The notes beneath the pieces were generated by a model. The model was not told where the DNA came from, searched no databases, and worked only from the letters and a program-made list of their open reading frames with translations. Source: Streptomyces spinosus (lineage in GTDB: Bacteria > Actinomycetota > Actinomycetes > Streptomycetales > Streptomycetaceae). Taken from it: a stretch of DNA of 64,000 nt. The stretch is from the NCBI RefSeq assembly GCF_020400655.1, contig NZ_JAINRC010000027.1, forward strand, positions 37,192 through 101,191, read 5' to 3'. The position numbers were made by a program, and so were the translations under genes. Positions 55,779-64,000 of the stretch are shown here, in pieces (the stretch's first letter is position 1; each line of letters opens with the position of its first letter).

Positions 55779-56777
55779 TCAGTCCCACGATCCCTGGGCG
55801 GGCGGCAGCCCGGACACCTCCGCCAGGTCCTTCGGGGTCAGCCGCAGCCCGGCGGCCGCCGCGTTCTGCGCCGCCCAGCGCTCCCGCTTGGTGCCCGGCA
55901 GCGCGATCACATGCCGGCCCTGGGCGAGCACCCAGGCCAGCGCCACCTGGGCCGGGGTCATGTCCTCGCCGTGCCGGCGGGCTATGCGCCGCAGGCCCGC
56001 GACGATCGGCTGGTTGGCCGCCATCATCTCGGCGGTGAACCGGGGGTGCCGGGCGCGCAGGTCGTCCGGTTCGAAGCCCTCGCCCGGTGTCAGCGTGCCG
56101 GTCAGGAAGCCGTTGCCCAGCGGCATCGCCGCGAGGAAGCCCACACCGCGCGCCTCGCACCACGGCAGCAGATCCCGCAGCGCCTCCGGCGACCACACCG
56201 ACAGCTCCGCCTGCACCGCGCTCACCGGGAACACCTGCTGCACCCGCCGCAACTGGCGCAGCGTCGTGTCGTACAGCCCGGCCCCCGGGCGGCGCCCGCC
56301 GCGCGCGCCCACCGCGCACAGACCGAGGGCCCGCACCTTCCCGGCCCGCACCAGGTCCGCCATCGCGCCCCAGGTCTCCTCGACGGGTATCTCCGGATCG
56401 GCGCGGTGCAGCTGGTACAGGTCGATCACATCGGTCTGGAGCCGCCGCAGCGAGGCGTCGCAGGCACGCCGCACATATCCGGGCCGGCCGTTGGCCACGA
56501 TGTGCTGCTCACCCACCAGCAGGCCCACCTTCGTGGACACGAAGGCGTCCCGGCGCCGCTCCCTGAGCACCCGGCCGAGCAGCAGCTCATTGGTGAACGG
56601 GCCGTACATGTCCGCGGTGTCCAGGAGGTCGCAGCCCAGGTCCAGCGCGCGGTGCACCGCTCTGACCGACTCCTCCCCCCGCCGGCGCGATCCGCTGTAC
56701 GCCCAGCTCATCGGCATGCATCCGAGTCCGACGGCCCCCACCGCGAGCGCCCCCGCGCCGATCGTCCTGCGCTCCAC
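55779..56777 (-). CDS. Aldo/keto reductase
   Basis: A 332-aa NADPH-dependent TIM-barrel oxidoreductase. VGLGCMPMSWAYSGS, DLLDTADMYGPFTNE (Asp and Tyr of the tetrad), FVSTKVG (Lys) and YQLHRADP (His) are all present. Substrate unknown. GTG start with GGGAGG about twelve bases upstream; the long open frame further upstream is antisense to the dehydrogenase gene and is not coding. Confidence 0.9.
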   Translation of the reverse strand: MERRTIGAGALAVGAVGLGCMPMSWAYSGSRRRGEESVRAVHRALDLGCDLLDTADMYGPFTNELLLGRVLRERRRDAFVSTKVGLLVGEQHIVANGRPGYVRRACDASLRRLQTDVIDLYQLHRADPEIPVEETWGAMADLVRAGKVRALGLCAVGARGGRRPGAGLYDTTLRQLRRVQQVFPVSAVQAELSVWSPEALRDLLPWCEARGVGFLAAMPLGNGFLTGTLTPGEGFEPDDLRARHPRFTAEMMAANQPIVAGLRRIARRHGEDMTPAQVALAWVLAQGRHVIALPGTKRERWAAQNAAAAGLRLTPKDLAEVSGLPPAQGSWD

Positions 56778-56852
56778 CTGCTCGTGAACCTCCCTTAGCC
56801 CGGCCCCCAACCTAACCTCTGCGCGCCGGCGTGCCTGACATAGCCTCCTGGC

Positions 56853-57830
56853 ATGAGTGCAGACGTGTGGCTTCCCATTCCGCCCGAGGAGATCGAGGGG
56901 CTGCCCGAGGGGCCCCGGTACCTGTTCTGGGACGGGGGAGAGGACGGCGCGCAGCCGTATCCCGGCGACCCGGCGGAGTGCGCCGTGTACGTGGTGCCGT
57001 ACATGAAGCGGCTGTCGGTGCGGGTGGGCCCCCTGGAGCACCTGACGAACGTGCGGCTGATCCAGACGCTCACCGCAGGCGTCGACGACATCACCGGGCA
57101 GCTGTCGGTGATCCCGCCGGGTGTGCGGCTGTGCAACGCGCGCGGGGTGCACGAGACGAGCACGGCCGAGCTGGCGCTCACCCTCACCCTCGCCGCGCTG
57201 CGCGGCATCCCCGGTTTCGTACGCGCCCAGCAACAGGAGCGCTGGGCGGCCGGTTTCCACCCCGCCCTCGCCGACAAGAACGTGCTGATCGTCGGGTACG
57301 GGGCCATCGGTGCCGCCATCGAGGACCGGCTCGTGCCCTTCGAGGTCGCGCGGGTGGCGCGCGTTGCGCGCTCCGGTCGCACAACCGCGCGCGGTCCCGT
57401 GCATCCGATCGCCGATGTGCTTCCACTGCTTCCACACGCGGATGTCGTGATCCTCTGCACCCCGCTCACGGACGAGACCAGGGGGCTCGTCGACGCCGGC
57501 TTCCTCGCCCGGATGAAGGACGGCGCGCTGCTCGTGAACGTCGCGCGCGGTCCCGTCGTGGACACCAAGGCGCTCCTCACCGAGCTGGAGCGGGGCCGGA
57601 TCACCGCCGCCCTGGACGTCACCGACCCCGAGCCGCTGCCCCCGGGCCACCCCTTGTGGCAGGCGCCCGGAGTGCTGATCAGCCCGCACGTCGGCGGGCC
57701 CTCCTCGGCCTTCCTGCCCCGCGCCGGGAGGCTGCTCGCCGACCAGTTGACCCGGTTCGTGAACCGGCAGCCCTTGCGGAACGTGATCCTGACGACCGGA
57801 CCCGAAACCAAGGGAGCAAACGGGCGCTAG
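56853..57830 (+). CDS. D-isomer-specific 2-hydroxyacid dehydrogenase
   Basis: A 325-aa NAD(P)-dependent enzyme. The Rossmann motif is VGYGAIGAAIEDRL; the catalytic Arg lies in NVARGPVVD, Glu in DVTDPEPLP and His in SPHVGG. Likely substrates are small 2-keto or 2-hydroxy acids. Divergent from the aldo/keto reductase with 75 bp between them. Confidence 0.9.
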   Translation: MSADVWLPIPPEEIEGLPEGPRYLFWDGGEDGAQPYPGDPAECAVYVVPYMKRLSVRVGPLEHLTNVRLIQTLTAGVDDITGQLSVIPPGVRLCNARGVHETSTAELALTLTLAALRGIPGFVRAQQQERWAAGFHPALADKNVLIVGYGAIGAAIEDRLVPFEVARVARVARSGRTTARGPVHPIADVLPLLPHADVVILCTPLTDETRGLVDAGFLARMKDGALLVNVARGPVVDTKALLTELERGRITAALDVTDPEPLPPGHPLWQAPGVLISPHVGGPSSAFLPRAGRLLADQLTRFVNRQPLRNVILTTGPETKGANGR

Positions 57831-58216
57831 GCCGCTTCCGGCACCCTCCGCAACCTTTCGGGCGCGTTCTGTACCCGCATCCTCGCTGGTCGTCACGGAG
57901 CGTAGAGACACTATGTCCCTGAGTGACGAACCTGGTGTATGGTCCCCGACAGGGGCTGCGCCGCTGACCACTCGGCGCCGGGGATGGACATTTCAGATTC
58001 GTGAGGGGGGCGACGGGCGATGCACGGCCTATGGACGAACGATCCGACGCGGCGGAGCCGCCGACGGCGACCCTGGCGCACGGCCGCGCGCAGGCGCGGA
58101 CACCACACCGGCCACCACAGCCACCACCAGCGCAGGCACAGCGGTCGTCGCAGGCATGCGCACCCCGCGCACCGGGACCGTCGGGACACGGGAGCGGCGC
58201 TCACGGGGAGGCCCCG
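57831..58216. other. Intergenic region before GGDEF/EAL gene
   Basis: 386 bases without a supported gene. GACA-CTA-TGTC (near 57907-57917) is a small palindrome; a long frame in register with the next gene crosses the second half but has many A-ending codons (repeated CCA/GCA/CAG), unlike real genes here, so I treat it as leader. No clear promoter is seen. Confidence 0.4.
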
Positions 58217-61200
58217 GTGAGCGCCCCGCCCTCCGTGACGACCACCCTCGACGGAGCGGCGCGCGCACCGCACCCGCACGAGGCACCGCCGCCCCGCCGG
58301 CCGGTCATCGGCGGCAACATCCGGCTGATGGAGCAGCTCGTCCTCGCCGTGATCTGCGCGGCCTACGCCGTCGGGGCCGCGTTCGACTGGGGCGCGAGTC
58401 AAGTCGCGCTCGTCATGGGCGACTTCGGCCTGAGCGCGGCGGCGGGCACCGCCGCCGTCTCCTGCTTCCTCTACGCTCGCAGCCGGCGCGTGCGCTTCCG
58501 CTCGGCCTGGCTGCTGTTCGCCCTCTCCTCGCTCATGGCCGCGCTGGGCAACGCGGTCTGGGGCTGGTACGAGGTCGTGCTGGACCGGCCCGTGCCCAGC
58601 CCCAGCTACGCCGACCTGTTCTTCCTCTGCTTCGCACCGCCCGCCATCGTCGGCCTGCTGGTCCTCGCCAAGCGGCCCGTGACGAAGGCGGGCTGGATCT
58701 GCCTGGGACTGGACGCCTGGCTGATCGGCGGCTCGCTGCTGACCCTCTCCTGGAGCCTCGCCCTCGCCCAGGCGGCCCGGATCGAAGGCTCCAGCGTGGC
58801 GCACGCCGCGCTGTCCCTGGCGTACCCGCTGCTCGACATCGCGCTCGTCAGCATGGTCCTCGCCCTGCACTTCCGCCGCGCCCCGGGCAACCGCACCGCG
58901 GTGAACACCGCGATCGGCGCGCTCGCGCTGACCGTGATGTGCGACGCCCTGTTCACCTCGCCGCTGCTGCACAGCAGCTACCGCTCCGGGCAACTGCTGG
59001 ACGCGGGCTGGTTCGCCGGTTCGCTGCTGCTCGCCTACGCGCCCTGGGCCGCGCCCCGGCGCCGGCGCGCGCGGGAGGCGCGCGCGGCGGACGGTCACAC
59101 GCGCGTGGTCCACGAGCACCGGCCGGGACGGCGCAGCACGGGCCGGCAGCCGCCCCTGTCCGCGCCGGGCGGCGAGCACCCCCGGTACCCGTCGGGCCGG
59201 CCGCTCACCGGCTCGCTGGCCGCCCTCACCCCGTACCTCGCCGCCGCGGTGTGCACCCTGGGCATCCTGTACAACGTCCTCAACGGCCGCAGGCCCGACC
59301 ACGTGGTGCTGATCACCGCGGGCGCCGTGGTGCTGGCGCTCGTCATCCGGCAGGGCATCATGCTGCTGGACAACATCACCCTCACCCAGGAACTGGCGCA
59401 GAAGGAGAACCACTTCCGCTCCCTGGTGCAGGGCTCCAGCGACGTCATCATGATCGCCGCGCCCAACGGCATCCTGCGGTACGTCTCCCCGGCCGCCGCC
59501 GGGGTGTACGGCAGACCCGCCGAGGAGCTGGTGGGCACCGAGCTGGCCGGGCTCATCCACCCGGAGGACCTCGGCTGCGTGGTGCACGAGGTGCGCCGTT
59601 TCCTCGCCGCGAGCCCGTTGGAGGAGCCCACCACGCGCATCGAGTGCCGGTTCCGCTCCGGCGACGGCGGCTGGCTCAACGTCGAGTCGACCGTCAACCG
59701 GCACCACGGCGGACTGATCTTCAACAGCCGGGACGTGACCGAGAGAGTGCGGTTGCAGGCCCAGTTGCAGCACAACGCCGAGCACGACCCGCTGACCGAC
59801 CTGCCCAACCGGGCGCTGTTCACCAAGCGCGTGCAGCAGGCCCTGTCCGGCCGCCGGGCCACCGACCGGGGCGCCGCCCTGCGGGGTACGGCGGTGCTCT
59901 TCATCGACCTGGACGGCTTCAAGGCCGTCAACGACACGATCGGACACCAGGCCGGTGACGAACTGCTCATCCAGGCCGCCCGCAGACTCCAGGACGCGGT
60001 CCGGCAGGGGGACACCGCGTCCCGGCTGGGCGGCGACGAGTTCGCGGCCCTGATCGTCGGGGACGGCACCCGGGACCGGGCCGCCCGCGAGCGGAACATC
60101 CTGGAGCTCGCCAACCGCCTCAGGGTGACCCTCTCCCACCCGTACGCCATCGACGGCAACGACGTCAGGGTCAACGCCTCCATCGGCGTCGCCTTCGCCG
60201 AACCGGGCCTCGGCGCCGGGGAGCTGCTGCGCAACGCCGACCTGGCGATGTACCGCGCGAAGTCGGCCGGAAAGGGCCGGGTCGAGCTGTACAAGCCGCA
60301 GATGCAGCAGGACGTCGTCCGCAAGGCGGAGCTGGCCACCCGGCTGCGCGCCGCGCTGCACGACGGCGAGTTCGCCCTGCTGCACCAGCCCGTGGTGTGC
60401 CTGCAGAACGGCCGGATCACGGCGGTCTCCGCACAGGCGCGCTGGCGCTCCTCGCAGGGGGTGCTGTTCACCCCGGCCGAGTTCCTGCGGGTGACCGAGG
60501 ACGGCGACAAGACGGCCGAGCTGGACCGCTGGATCCTGCGGGAGGCTGTGGAGCAGGCGGCCGAGCGGGCCGCGACCGGGACCGTCGTCCCCGTGACGGT
60601 CCGGATGAGTGCCCGGCGGCTGCTGGACCGCTCGACGCCGCTGGGCTCGGTGGAGGGGCTGCTGACCCGGCACGGGCTGCCGCCCGGGGCACTGGTCGTC
60701 GAGCTGTCCGAGACCGACCCCCGCGTCTCCCTGGACGAGCTGGAGCGGCGGCTGACCGCGCTGAGCCGGCTCGGGGTGCGGATCGCGCTGGACGGCTTCG
60801 GCAGCGGCTACGCGGCCATCACGGCCCTCAGGAGGCTGCCCGTGGACATCCTCAAGCTCGACCGCGGCCTGGTCGAGGGCGTGGTCGAGTCGGCGCGGCT
60901 GCACAAGATCACCAGCGGTCTGCTGCGGATCGCCGGCGATCTCGGGCTCCAGTCGGTCGCCGAGGGCGTGGACCTGCCCGAGCAGGTGGTCGCGTTGCGC
61001 GCGATGGGCTGCACGCATGGGCAGGGCATGGCGTTCGCCGGCCCGCTGGACGAGTACCGGCTGCGCCGGGCGCTCGGATCCGGCCACTACCCGGTGCCGC
61101 ACGCCCCGGCCGAACCCGCGTTCGCCGGCAGCGCCAGGGAGCCGGAGAGGATGTACACAGGAGGCGTTCCGGCCGTCCTGGGAGGCGGCACCGCCCTTCG

Positions 61201-61234
61201 CTCACATTCTGAGACTCCCGTCCCACCCACTTGA
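58217..61234 (+). CDS. Multidomain membrane GGDEF/EAL protein with PAS and degenerate EAL
   Basis: A 1005-aa protein. N-terminal membrane helices (roughly 35-310), a PAS domain (about 396-510, HFRSLVQGSSDVIMIAAPNG), a GGDEF domain (RLGGDEFAAL at 605-609, intact) and an EAL-like domain lacking key residues: EAL reads SAQ (738-740), DDFG reads DGFG (859-862). It is probably a c-di-GMP synthase whose EAL half only binds or regulates. The GTG at 58217 has an ideal GGGGAGG; earlier in-frame starts at 58001 or 58031 lie in sequence with atypical codons. Its 3' end carries a TTGACA hexamer near the ilv leader. Confidence 0.85.
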   Translation: MSAPPSVTTTLDGAARAPHPHEAPPPRRPVIGGNIRLMEQLVLAVICAAYAVGAAFDWGASQVALVMGDFGLSAAAGTAAVSCFLYARSRRVRFRSAWLLFALSSLMAALGNAVWGWYEVVLDRPVPSPSYADLFFLCFAPPAIVGLLVLAKRPVTKAGWICLGLDAWLIGGSLLTLSWSLALAQAARIEGSSVAHAALSLAYPLLDIALVSMVLALHFRRAPGNRTAVNTAIGALALTVMCDALFTSPLLHSSYRSGQLLDAGWFAGSLLLAYAPWAAPRRRRAREARAADGHTRVVHEHRPGRRSTGRQPPLSAPGGEHPRYPSGRPLTGSLAALTPYLAAAVCTLGILYNVLNGRRPDHVVLITAGAVVLALVIRQGIMLLDNITLTQELAQKENHFRSLVQGSSDVIMIAAPNGILRYVSPAAAGVYGRPAEELVGTELAGLIHPEDLGCVVHEVRRFLAASPLEEPTTRIECRFRSGDGGWLNVESTVNRHHGGLIFNSRDVTERVRLQAQLQHNAEHDPLTDLPNRALFTKRVQQALSGRRATDRGAALRGTAVLFIDLDGFKAVNDTIGHQAGDELLIQAARRLQDAVRQGDTASRLGGDEFAALIVGDGTRDRAARERNILELANRLRVTLSHPYAIDGNDVRVNASIGVAFAEPGLGAGELLRNADLAMYRAKSAGKGRVELYKPQMQQDVVRKAELATRLRAALHDGEFALLHQPVVCLQNGRITAVSAQARWRSSQGVLFTPAEFLRVTEDGDKTAELDRWILREAVEQAAERAATGTVVPVTVRMSARRLLDRSTPLGSVEGLLTRHGLPPGALVVELSETDPRVSLDELERRLTALSRLGVRIALDGFGSGYAAITALRRLPVDILKLDRGLVEGVVESARLHKITSGLLRIAGDLGLQSVAEGVDLPEQVVALRAMGCTHGQGMAFAGPLDEYRLRRALGSGHYPVPHAPAEPAFAGSAREPERMYTGGVPAVLGGGTALRSHSETPVPPT

Positions 61235-61267
61235 CACGTGGTGCGTGCCGGGGGGAGGGTCAGTGCC

Positions 61268-61309
61268 ATGCGCACCCGAATTCTCGTACTTGGACAGCGC
61301 GTCGGCTGA
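61268..61309 (+). CDS. ilv operon leader peptide
   Basis: A 13-codon peptide MRTRILVLGQRVG with Ile-Leu-Val-Leu in a row encoded partly by uncommon codons ATT, GTA and CTT. GGAGGG precedes the ATG. It is the sensor of a branched-chain amino acid attenuator; ribosome stalling here should prevent terminator formation. Confidence 0.85.
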   Translation: MRTRILVLGQRVG

Positions 61310-61397
61310 GCTGGGACCCACCGGAGGACGATCCGGAATCCCCAGCGACCTCACCGGCGCGCTCCCCTCGCTTGCCTTGCGGCACGAGGGGTTTTTT
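61310..61397 (+). promoter_or_regulatory. ilv transcription attenuator
   Basis: After the leader peptide, a pause/antiterminator hairpin has outer stem GCTGGG (61310-61315)/CCCAGC (61341-61346) and inner CCGGA/TCCGG. It is followed by an intrinsic terminator: CCCCTCG (61364-61370)/CGAGGGG (61385-61391) with inner TGCC/GGCA and a run of six T (61392-61397), the only clear U-tract terminator noticed in the window. Confidence 0.85.
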
Positions 61398-61477
61398 GTT
61401 GCACGAGTACCTTGCGTGCGACGCTCGAAATCCGCCCGAACCTCGCAAAAACCCTCAGCATCGAGAAGAGAATGCCG

Positions 61478-63328
61478 ATGACCGAGCAGGCCACCGGGGC
61501 CCACCATCCGCAGCCGCGGCCCCGTTCCGGAGGACAGCAGTCCGCCCCCGTCGAGCACGTCACGGGTGCGCAGTCCCTCATCCGCTCCCTCGAGGAGGTC
61601 GGCGCGGACACGGTATTCGGCATTCCGGGCGGTGCGATCCTGCCGGCGTACGACCCGATGATGGACTCCACCCGGGTGCGGCACGTCCTGGTCCGGCACG
61701 AGCAGGGGGCGGGCCACGCGGCCACCGGTTACGCGCAGGCCACCGGCAAGGTCGGCGTCTGCATGGCGACCTCGGGTCCGGGCGCGACGAACCTGGTGAC
61801 GCCGATCGCCGACGCGCACATGGACTCCGTGCCGCTGGTCGCGATCACCGGCCAGGTCGCCTCCAAGGCGATCGGCACGGACGCGTTCCAGGAAGCGGAC
61901 ATCGTCGGCATCACGATGCCGATCACCAAGCACAACTTCCTGGTCACCAAGGCCGAGGACATCCCCCGGGTGATCGCGCAGGCGTTCCACATCGCCTCCA
62001 CCGGCCGCCCCGGCCCGGTCCTGGTCGACATCGCCAAGGACGCACTCCAGGCGAGGACCACCTTCTCCTGGCCGCCCGTCATGGACCTGCCCGGCTACCG
62101 CCCGGTGACCAAGCCGCACGCCAAGCAGATCCGCGAGGCCGCCAAGCTGATCACCGCCGCCCGGCGGCCCGTGCTCTACGTCGGCGGCGGCGTCCTCAAG
62201 GGGCGCGCCACCGCCGAGCTGAAGGTCCTGGCCGAGCTGACCGGCGCCCCGGTCACCACCACCCTGATGGCGCTCGGCGCGTTCCCCGACAGCCACCCGC
62301 AGCACCTGGGCATGCCCGGCATGCACGGCAGCGTCGCCGCCGTCACCGCGCTGCAGAAGGCCGACCTGATCGTGGCCCTCGGCGCCCGCTTCGACGACCG
62401 CGTCACCGGCAAGCTGGACAGCTTCGCCCCCTACGCCAAGATCGTCCACGCGGACATCGACCCGGCCGAGATCGGCAAGAACCGCGCCGCCGACGTGCCG
62501 ATCGTCGGCGACGCCCGCGAGGTCATCGCCGACCTGGTCCAGGCCGTGCAGAAGGAGCACAGCGAGGGCAACCGGGGCGACTACACCGCCTGGTGGAGCG
62601 ACCTCAACCGGTGGCGCGAGACCTACCCCCTCGGCTACGACCAGCCCGGGGACGGCTCGCTCTCCCCGCAGGCGGTCATCGAGCGCGTCGGACAGCTCGC
62701 CCCCGAGGGCACGATCTTCGCGGCGGGCGTCGGCCAGCACCAGATGTGGGCCGCGCACTTCATCCAGTACGACACCCCCGCCACCTGGCTGAACTCCGGC
62801 GGCGCCGGGACGATGGGCTACGCGGTCCCGGCCGCGATGGGCGCCAAGGCCGGCCGGCCGGGCCGTACCGTCTGGGCGATCGACGGCGACGGCTGCTTCC
62901 AGATGACCAATCAGGAACTGACCACCTGCGCCCTGAACAACATCCCCATCAAGGTCGCCATCATCAACAACGGCGCCCTCGGGATGGTCCGCCAGTGGCA
63001 GACCCTCTTCTACAACCAGCGTTACTCCAACACCGTGCTGCACAGCGGCCCCGACGACGTCAACCCGGAGGCCAAGGGCACGCGCGTGCCGGACTTCGTG
63101 AAGCTGTCCGAGGCGATGGGCTGCGTGGGCCTGCGCTGCGAGCGCCCGGAGGACCTGGACAAGGTCATCGCCGAGGCCAACTCCATCAACGACCGCCCGG
63201 TCGTCGTGGACTTCATCGTCCACGAGGACGCGATGGTCTGGCCGATGGTCGCCGCCGGCACCTCCAACGACGAGATCATGGCCGCCCGGGACGTCCGCCC
63301 CGACTTCGGCGACAACGAAGACGACTGA
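61478..63328 (+). CDS. ilvB: Acetolactate synthase large subunit
   Basis: A 616-aa ThDP/FAD enzyme making acetolactate or acetohydroxybutyrate for Val, Leu and Ile. The catalytic Glu lies in VRHEQGAGHAATGYA; GPGATNLVTPIADA, the ThDP motif IDGDGCFQMTNQEL...IINN and GMVRQWQ follow. An N-terminal Pro/Gln-rich stretch of 25 residues precedes the fold. The ATG at 61478 has GAAGAGA at good spacing; one two codons earlier is too close. Controlled by the upstream attenuator; 20 bp from ilvN. Confidence 0.96.
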   Translation: MTEQATGAHHPQPRPRSGGQQSAPVEHVTGAQSLIRSLEEVGADTVFGIPGGAILPAYDPMMDSTRVRHVLVRHEQGAGHAATGYAQATGKVGVCMATSGPGATNLVTPIADAHMDSVPLVAITGQVASKAIGTDAFQEADIVGITMPITKHNFLVTKAEDIPRVIAQAFHIASTGRPGPVLVDIAKDALQARTTFSWPPVMDLPGYRPVTKPHAKQIREAAKLITAARRPVLYVGGGVLKGRATAELKVLAELTGAPVTTTLMALGAFPDSHPQHLGMPGMHGSVAAVTALQKADLIVALGARFDDRVTGKLDSFAPYAKIVHADIDPAEIGKNRAADVPIVGDAREVIADLVQAVQKEHSEGNRGDYTAWWSDLNRWRETYPLGYDQPGDGSLSPQAVIERVGQLAPEGTIFAAGVGQHQMWAAHFIQYDTPATWLNSGGAGTMGYAVPAAMGAKAGRPGRTVWAIDGDGCFQMTNQELTTCALNNIPIKVAIINNGALGMVRQWQTLFYNQRYSNTVLHSGPDDVNPEAKGTRVPDFVKLSEAMGCVGLRCERPEDLDKVIAEANSINDRPVVVDFIVHEDAMVWPMVAAGTSNDEIMAARDVRPDFGDNEDD

Positions 63329-63348
63329 GCGAGGAAGAGCAACAAGAC

Positions 63349-63873
63349 ATGTCCAAGCACACGCTCTCCGTCCTGGTGGAGAACACGCCGGGCATCCTCG
63401 CCCGCATCGCCGCCCTGTTCTCCCGGCGCGGATTCAACATCGACTCGCTCGCGGTCGGCGTCACCGAGCACCCCGACATCTCCCGCATCACCATCGTGGT
63501 GGGCGTCGAGGAGCTGCCGCTCGAGCAGGTGACCAAGCAGCTCAACAAGCTCGTCAACGTGCTGAAGATCGTGGAGCTGGAGCCCGGTCAGGCCGTTCAG
63601 CGTGAACTCGTTCTGGTGAAGGTCCGCGCCGACAACGAGACCCGCTCGCAGATCGTGGAGATCGTCCAGCTGTTCCGCGCCAAGACCGTCGACGTCTCCC
63701 CGGAGGCCGTGACCATCGAGGCCACCGGTTCCGGCGAGAAGCTGTCCGCCATGCTCAAGATGCTGGAGCCATACGGCATCAAGGAACTGGTCCAGTCCGG
63801 CACGATCGCGATCGGCCGTGGCGCCCGTTCGATCACGGACCGCTCGCTGCGCGCTCTCGACCGGTCGGCGTAA
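63349..63873 (+). CDS. ilvN: Acetolactate synthase small (regulatory) subunit
   Basis: A 174-aa regulatory subunit. The ACT domain starts at once: HTLSVLVENTPGILARIAALFSRRGFNIDSLAVG, and the C-terminal ALS_ss_C domain follows (LVLVKVRADNETRSQIVEIVQLFRAKTVDVSPE). It confers valine feedback inhibition and raises IlvB activity. GAGGAAGAG precedes the ATG. Confidence 0.97.
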   Translation: MSKHTLSVLVENTPGILARIAALFSRRGFNIDSLAVGVTEHPDISRITIVVGVEELPLEQVTKQLNKLVNVLKIVELEPGQAVQRELVLVKVRADNETRSQIVEIVQLFRAKTVDVSPEAVTIEATGSGEKLSAMLKMLEPYGIKELVQSGTIAIGRGARSITDRSLRALDRSA

Positions 63874-63881
63874 GACTGGGA

Positions 63882-63911
63882 ACGGGCGGCCGGCGATCAA
63901 CGGCCGCCCGT
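63882..63911 (+). terminator. Hairpin between ilvN and ilvC
   Basis: An 11-bp stem ACGGGCGGCCG (63882-63892) with 63901-63911 and an 8-nt loop, eight bases after the ilvN stop. It suggests ilvC is partly or wholly expressed from its own promoter. Confidence 0.65.
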
Positions 63912-63991
63912 ATGCCGAGACCCCCGAACTTCCTTCCCGCCCGCCGTCATACGGTGGGACGCACCACCTGCACACAAGGAGAGAACCCAAA

Positions 63992-64000
63992 GTGGCCGAG
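63992..64000 (+). CDS. ilvC: Ketol-acid reductoisomerase, first codons only
   Basis: GTG-GCC-GAG (M-A-E) after AAGGAGAG at 63977-63984, at the window edge. The position after ilvBN and the N-terminus MAE match ilvC of Streptomyces; only three codons are visible, so the call rests on context. Confidence 0.6.

Noticed and set aside
57890..57926. Possible BldD box (TCAC ... AGTGA) before the GGDEF/EAL gene
   Set aside because: The half-sites face the wrong way for the BldD consensus and spacing is too long.
57911..61102. 1063-codon minus-strand frame antisense to the GGDEF/EAL gene
   Set aside because: Typical antisense open frame of GC-rich DNA; the plus frame carries all recognisable domains.
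61231..61261. TTGACA as -35 of the ilv leader promoter
   Set aside because: No matching -10 at 16-19 bp; the only hexamer there is the leader peptide ribosome site, so the promoter is left unassigned.

Overview
This window is a GC-rich stretch of an actinomycete chromosome, almost certainly Streptomyces. Supporting signs are very high G+C at third codon positions, many GTG starts, leaderless-looking genes, long GC hairpins without U-tracts, a LuxR-type giant ATPase regulator, SseB-like proteins and a single TTA leucine codon. From memory, the gene order (sdaA-glyA-gcvH-gcvT, a five-gene peptide ABC operon, mnmA, ligA, gatCAB, ilvBN-ilvC) matches a conserved core region of Streptomyces chromosomes. 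I see no transposon, phage, CRISPR array, tRNA or rRNA. One gene, a methyltransferase near 48.5 kb, is clearly broken.

Layout. 0-9.3 kb: an enoyl-CoA hydratase, an anti-sigma-like ATPase, a coupled pair of surface lipoproteins (NodB-like and beta-propeller), a divergent GNAT/MerR pair, an EF-hand protein, a lone ABC ATPase, an F420/NADP-type reductase, a GH25 muramidase and a secreted phospholipase C-like protein. 9.3-14 kb: one-carbon/glycine operon gcvT-gcvH-glyA-sdaA on the minus strand, headed by a tandem glycine riboswitch; glycine would flow to serine and then pyruvate. 14-17 kb: a P-loop kinase-like protein and two SseB-family paralogues. 17-24 kb: a complete oligopeptide ABC importer (permease, binding lipoprotein, permease, two ATPases), whose last ATPase has a very long Ala/Glu/Ser-rich tail. 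24-31 kb: M1 peptidase, TRIC-type channel, esterase, thioesterase, DinB-like protein with a divergent WYL regulator, and a TetR regulator with clear operator sites beside small membrane proteins.

31-44 kb: cysteine desulfurase, amidase and mnmA (tRNA thiolation, cell wall), hydrolases, DUF427, LOG-like protein, SDR, a short MetE-like protein, ligA, a GGDEF-EAL membrane protein (RmdB-like, carrying the TTA codon), then a TetR regulator flanked by palindromic sites facing a DUF4267-cupin operon. 44-48.2 kb: gatC-gatA-small protein-gatB, closed by a 16-bp hairpin. 48.2-58 kb: the rearranged methyltransferase pseudogene, small membrane proteins, a GNAT enzyme, the LuxR/ATPase regulator with two small neighbours, a PQQ-type sugar dehydrogenase lipoprotein, an aldo/keto reductase and a 2-hydroxyacid dehydrogenase. 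58-64 kb: a second GGDEF/EAL protein (EAL half degenerate), then the branched-chain amino acid operon with a leader peptide and attenuator, ilvB, ilvN and the first codons of ilvC.

The most unusual items are the methyltransferase pseudogene with an internally inverted segment, the tailed OppF-like ATPase, the TTA codon inside a c-di-GMP enzyme, a NodB-like lipoprotein lacking its catalytic aspartates, and several uncharacterised but sharply defined operator palindromes. All family names come from reading motifs by eye; no database search was run.
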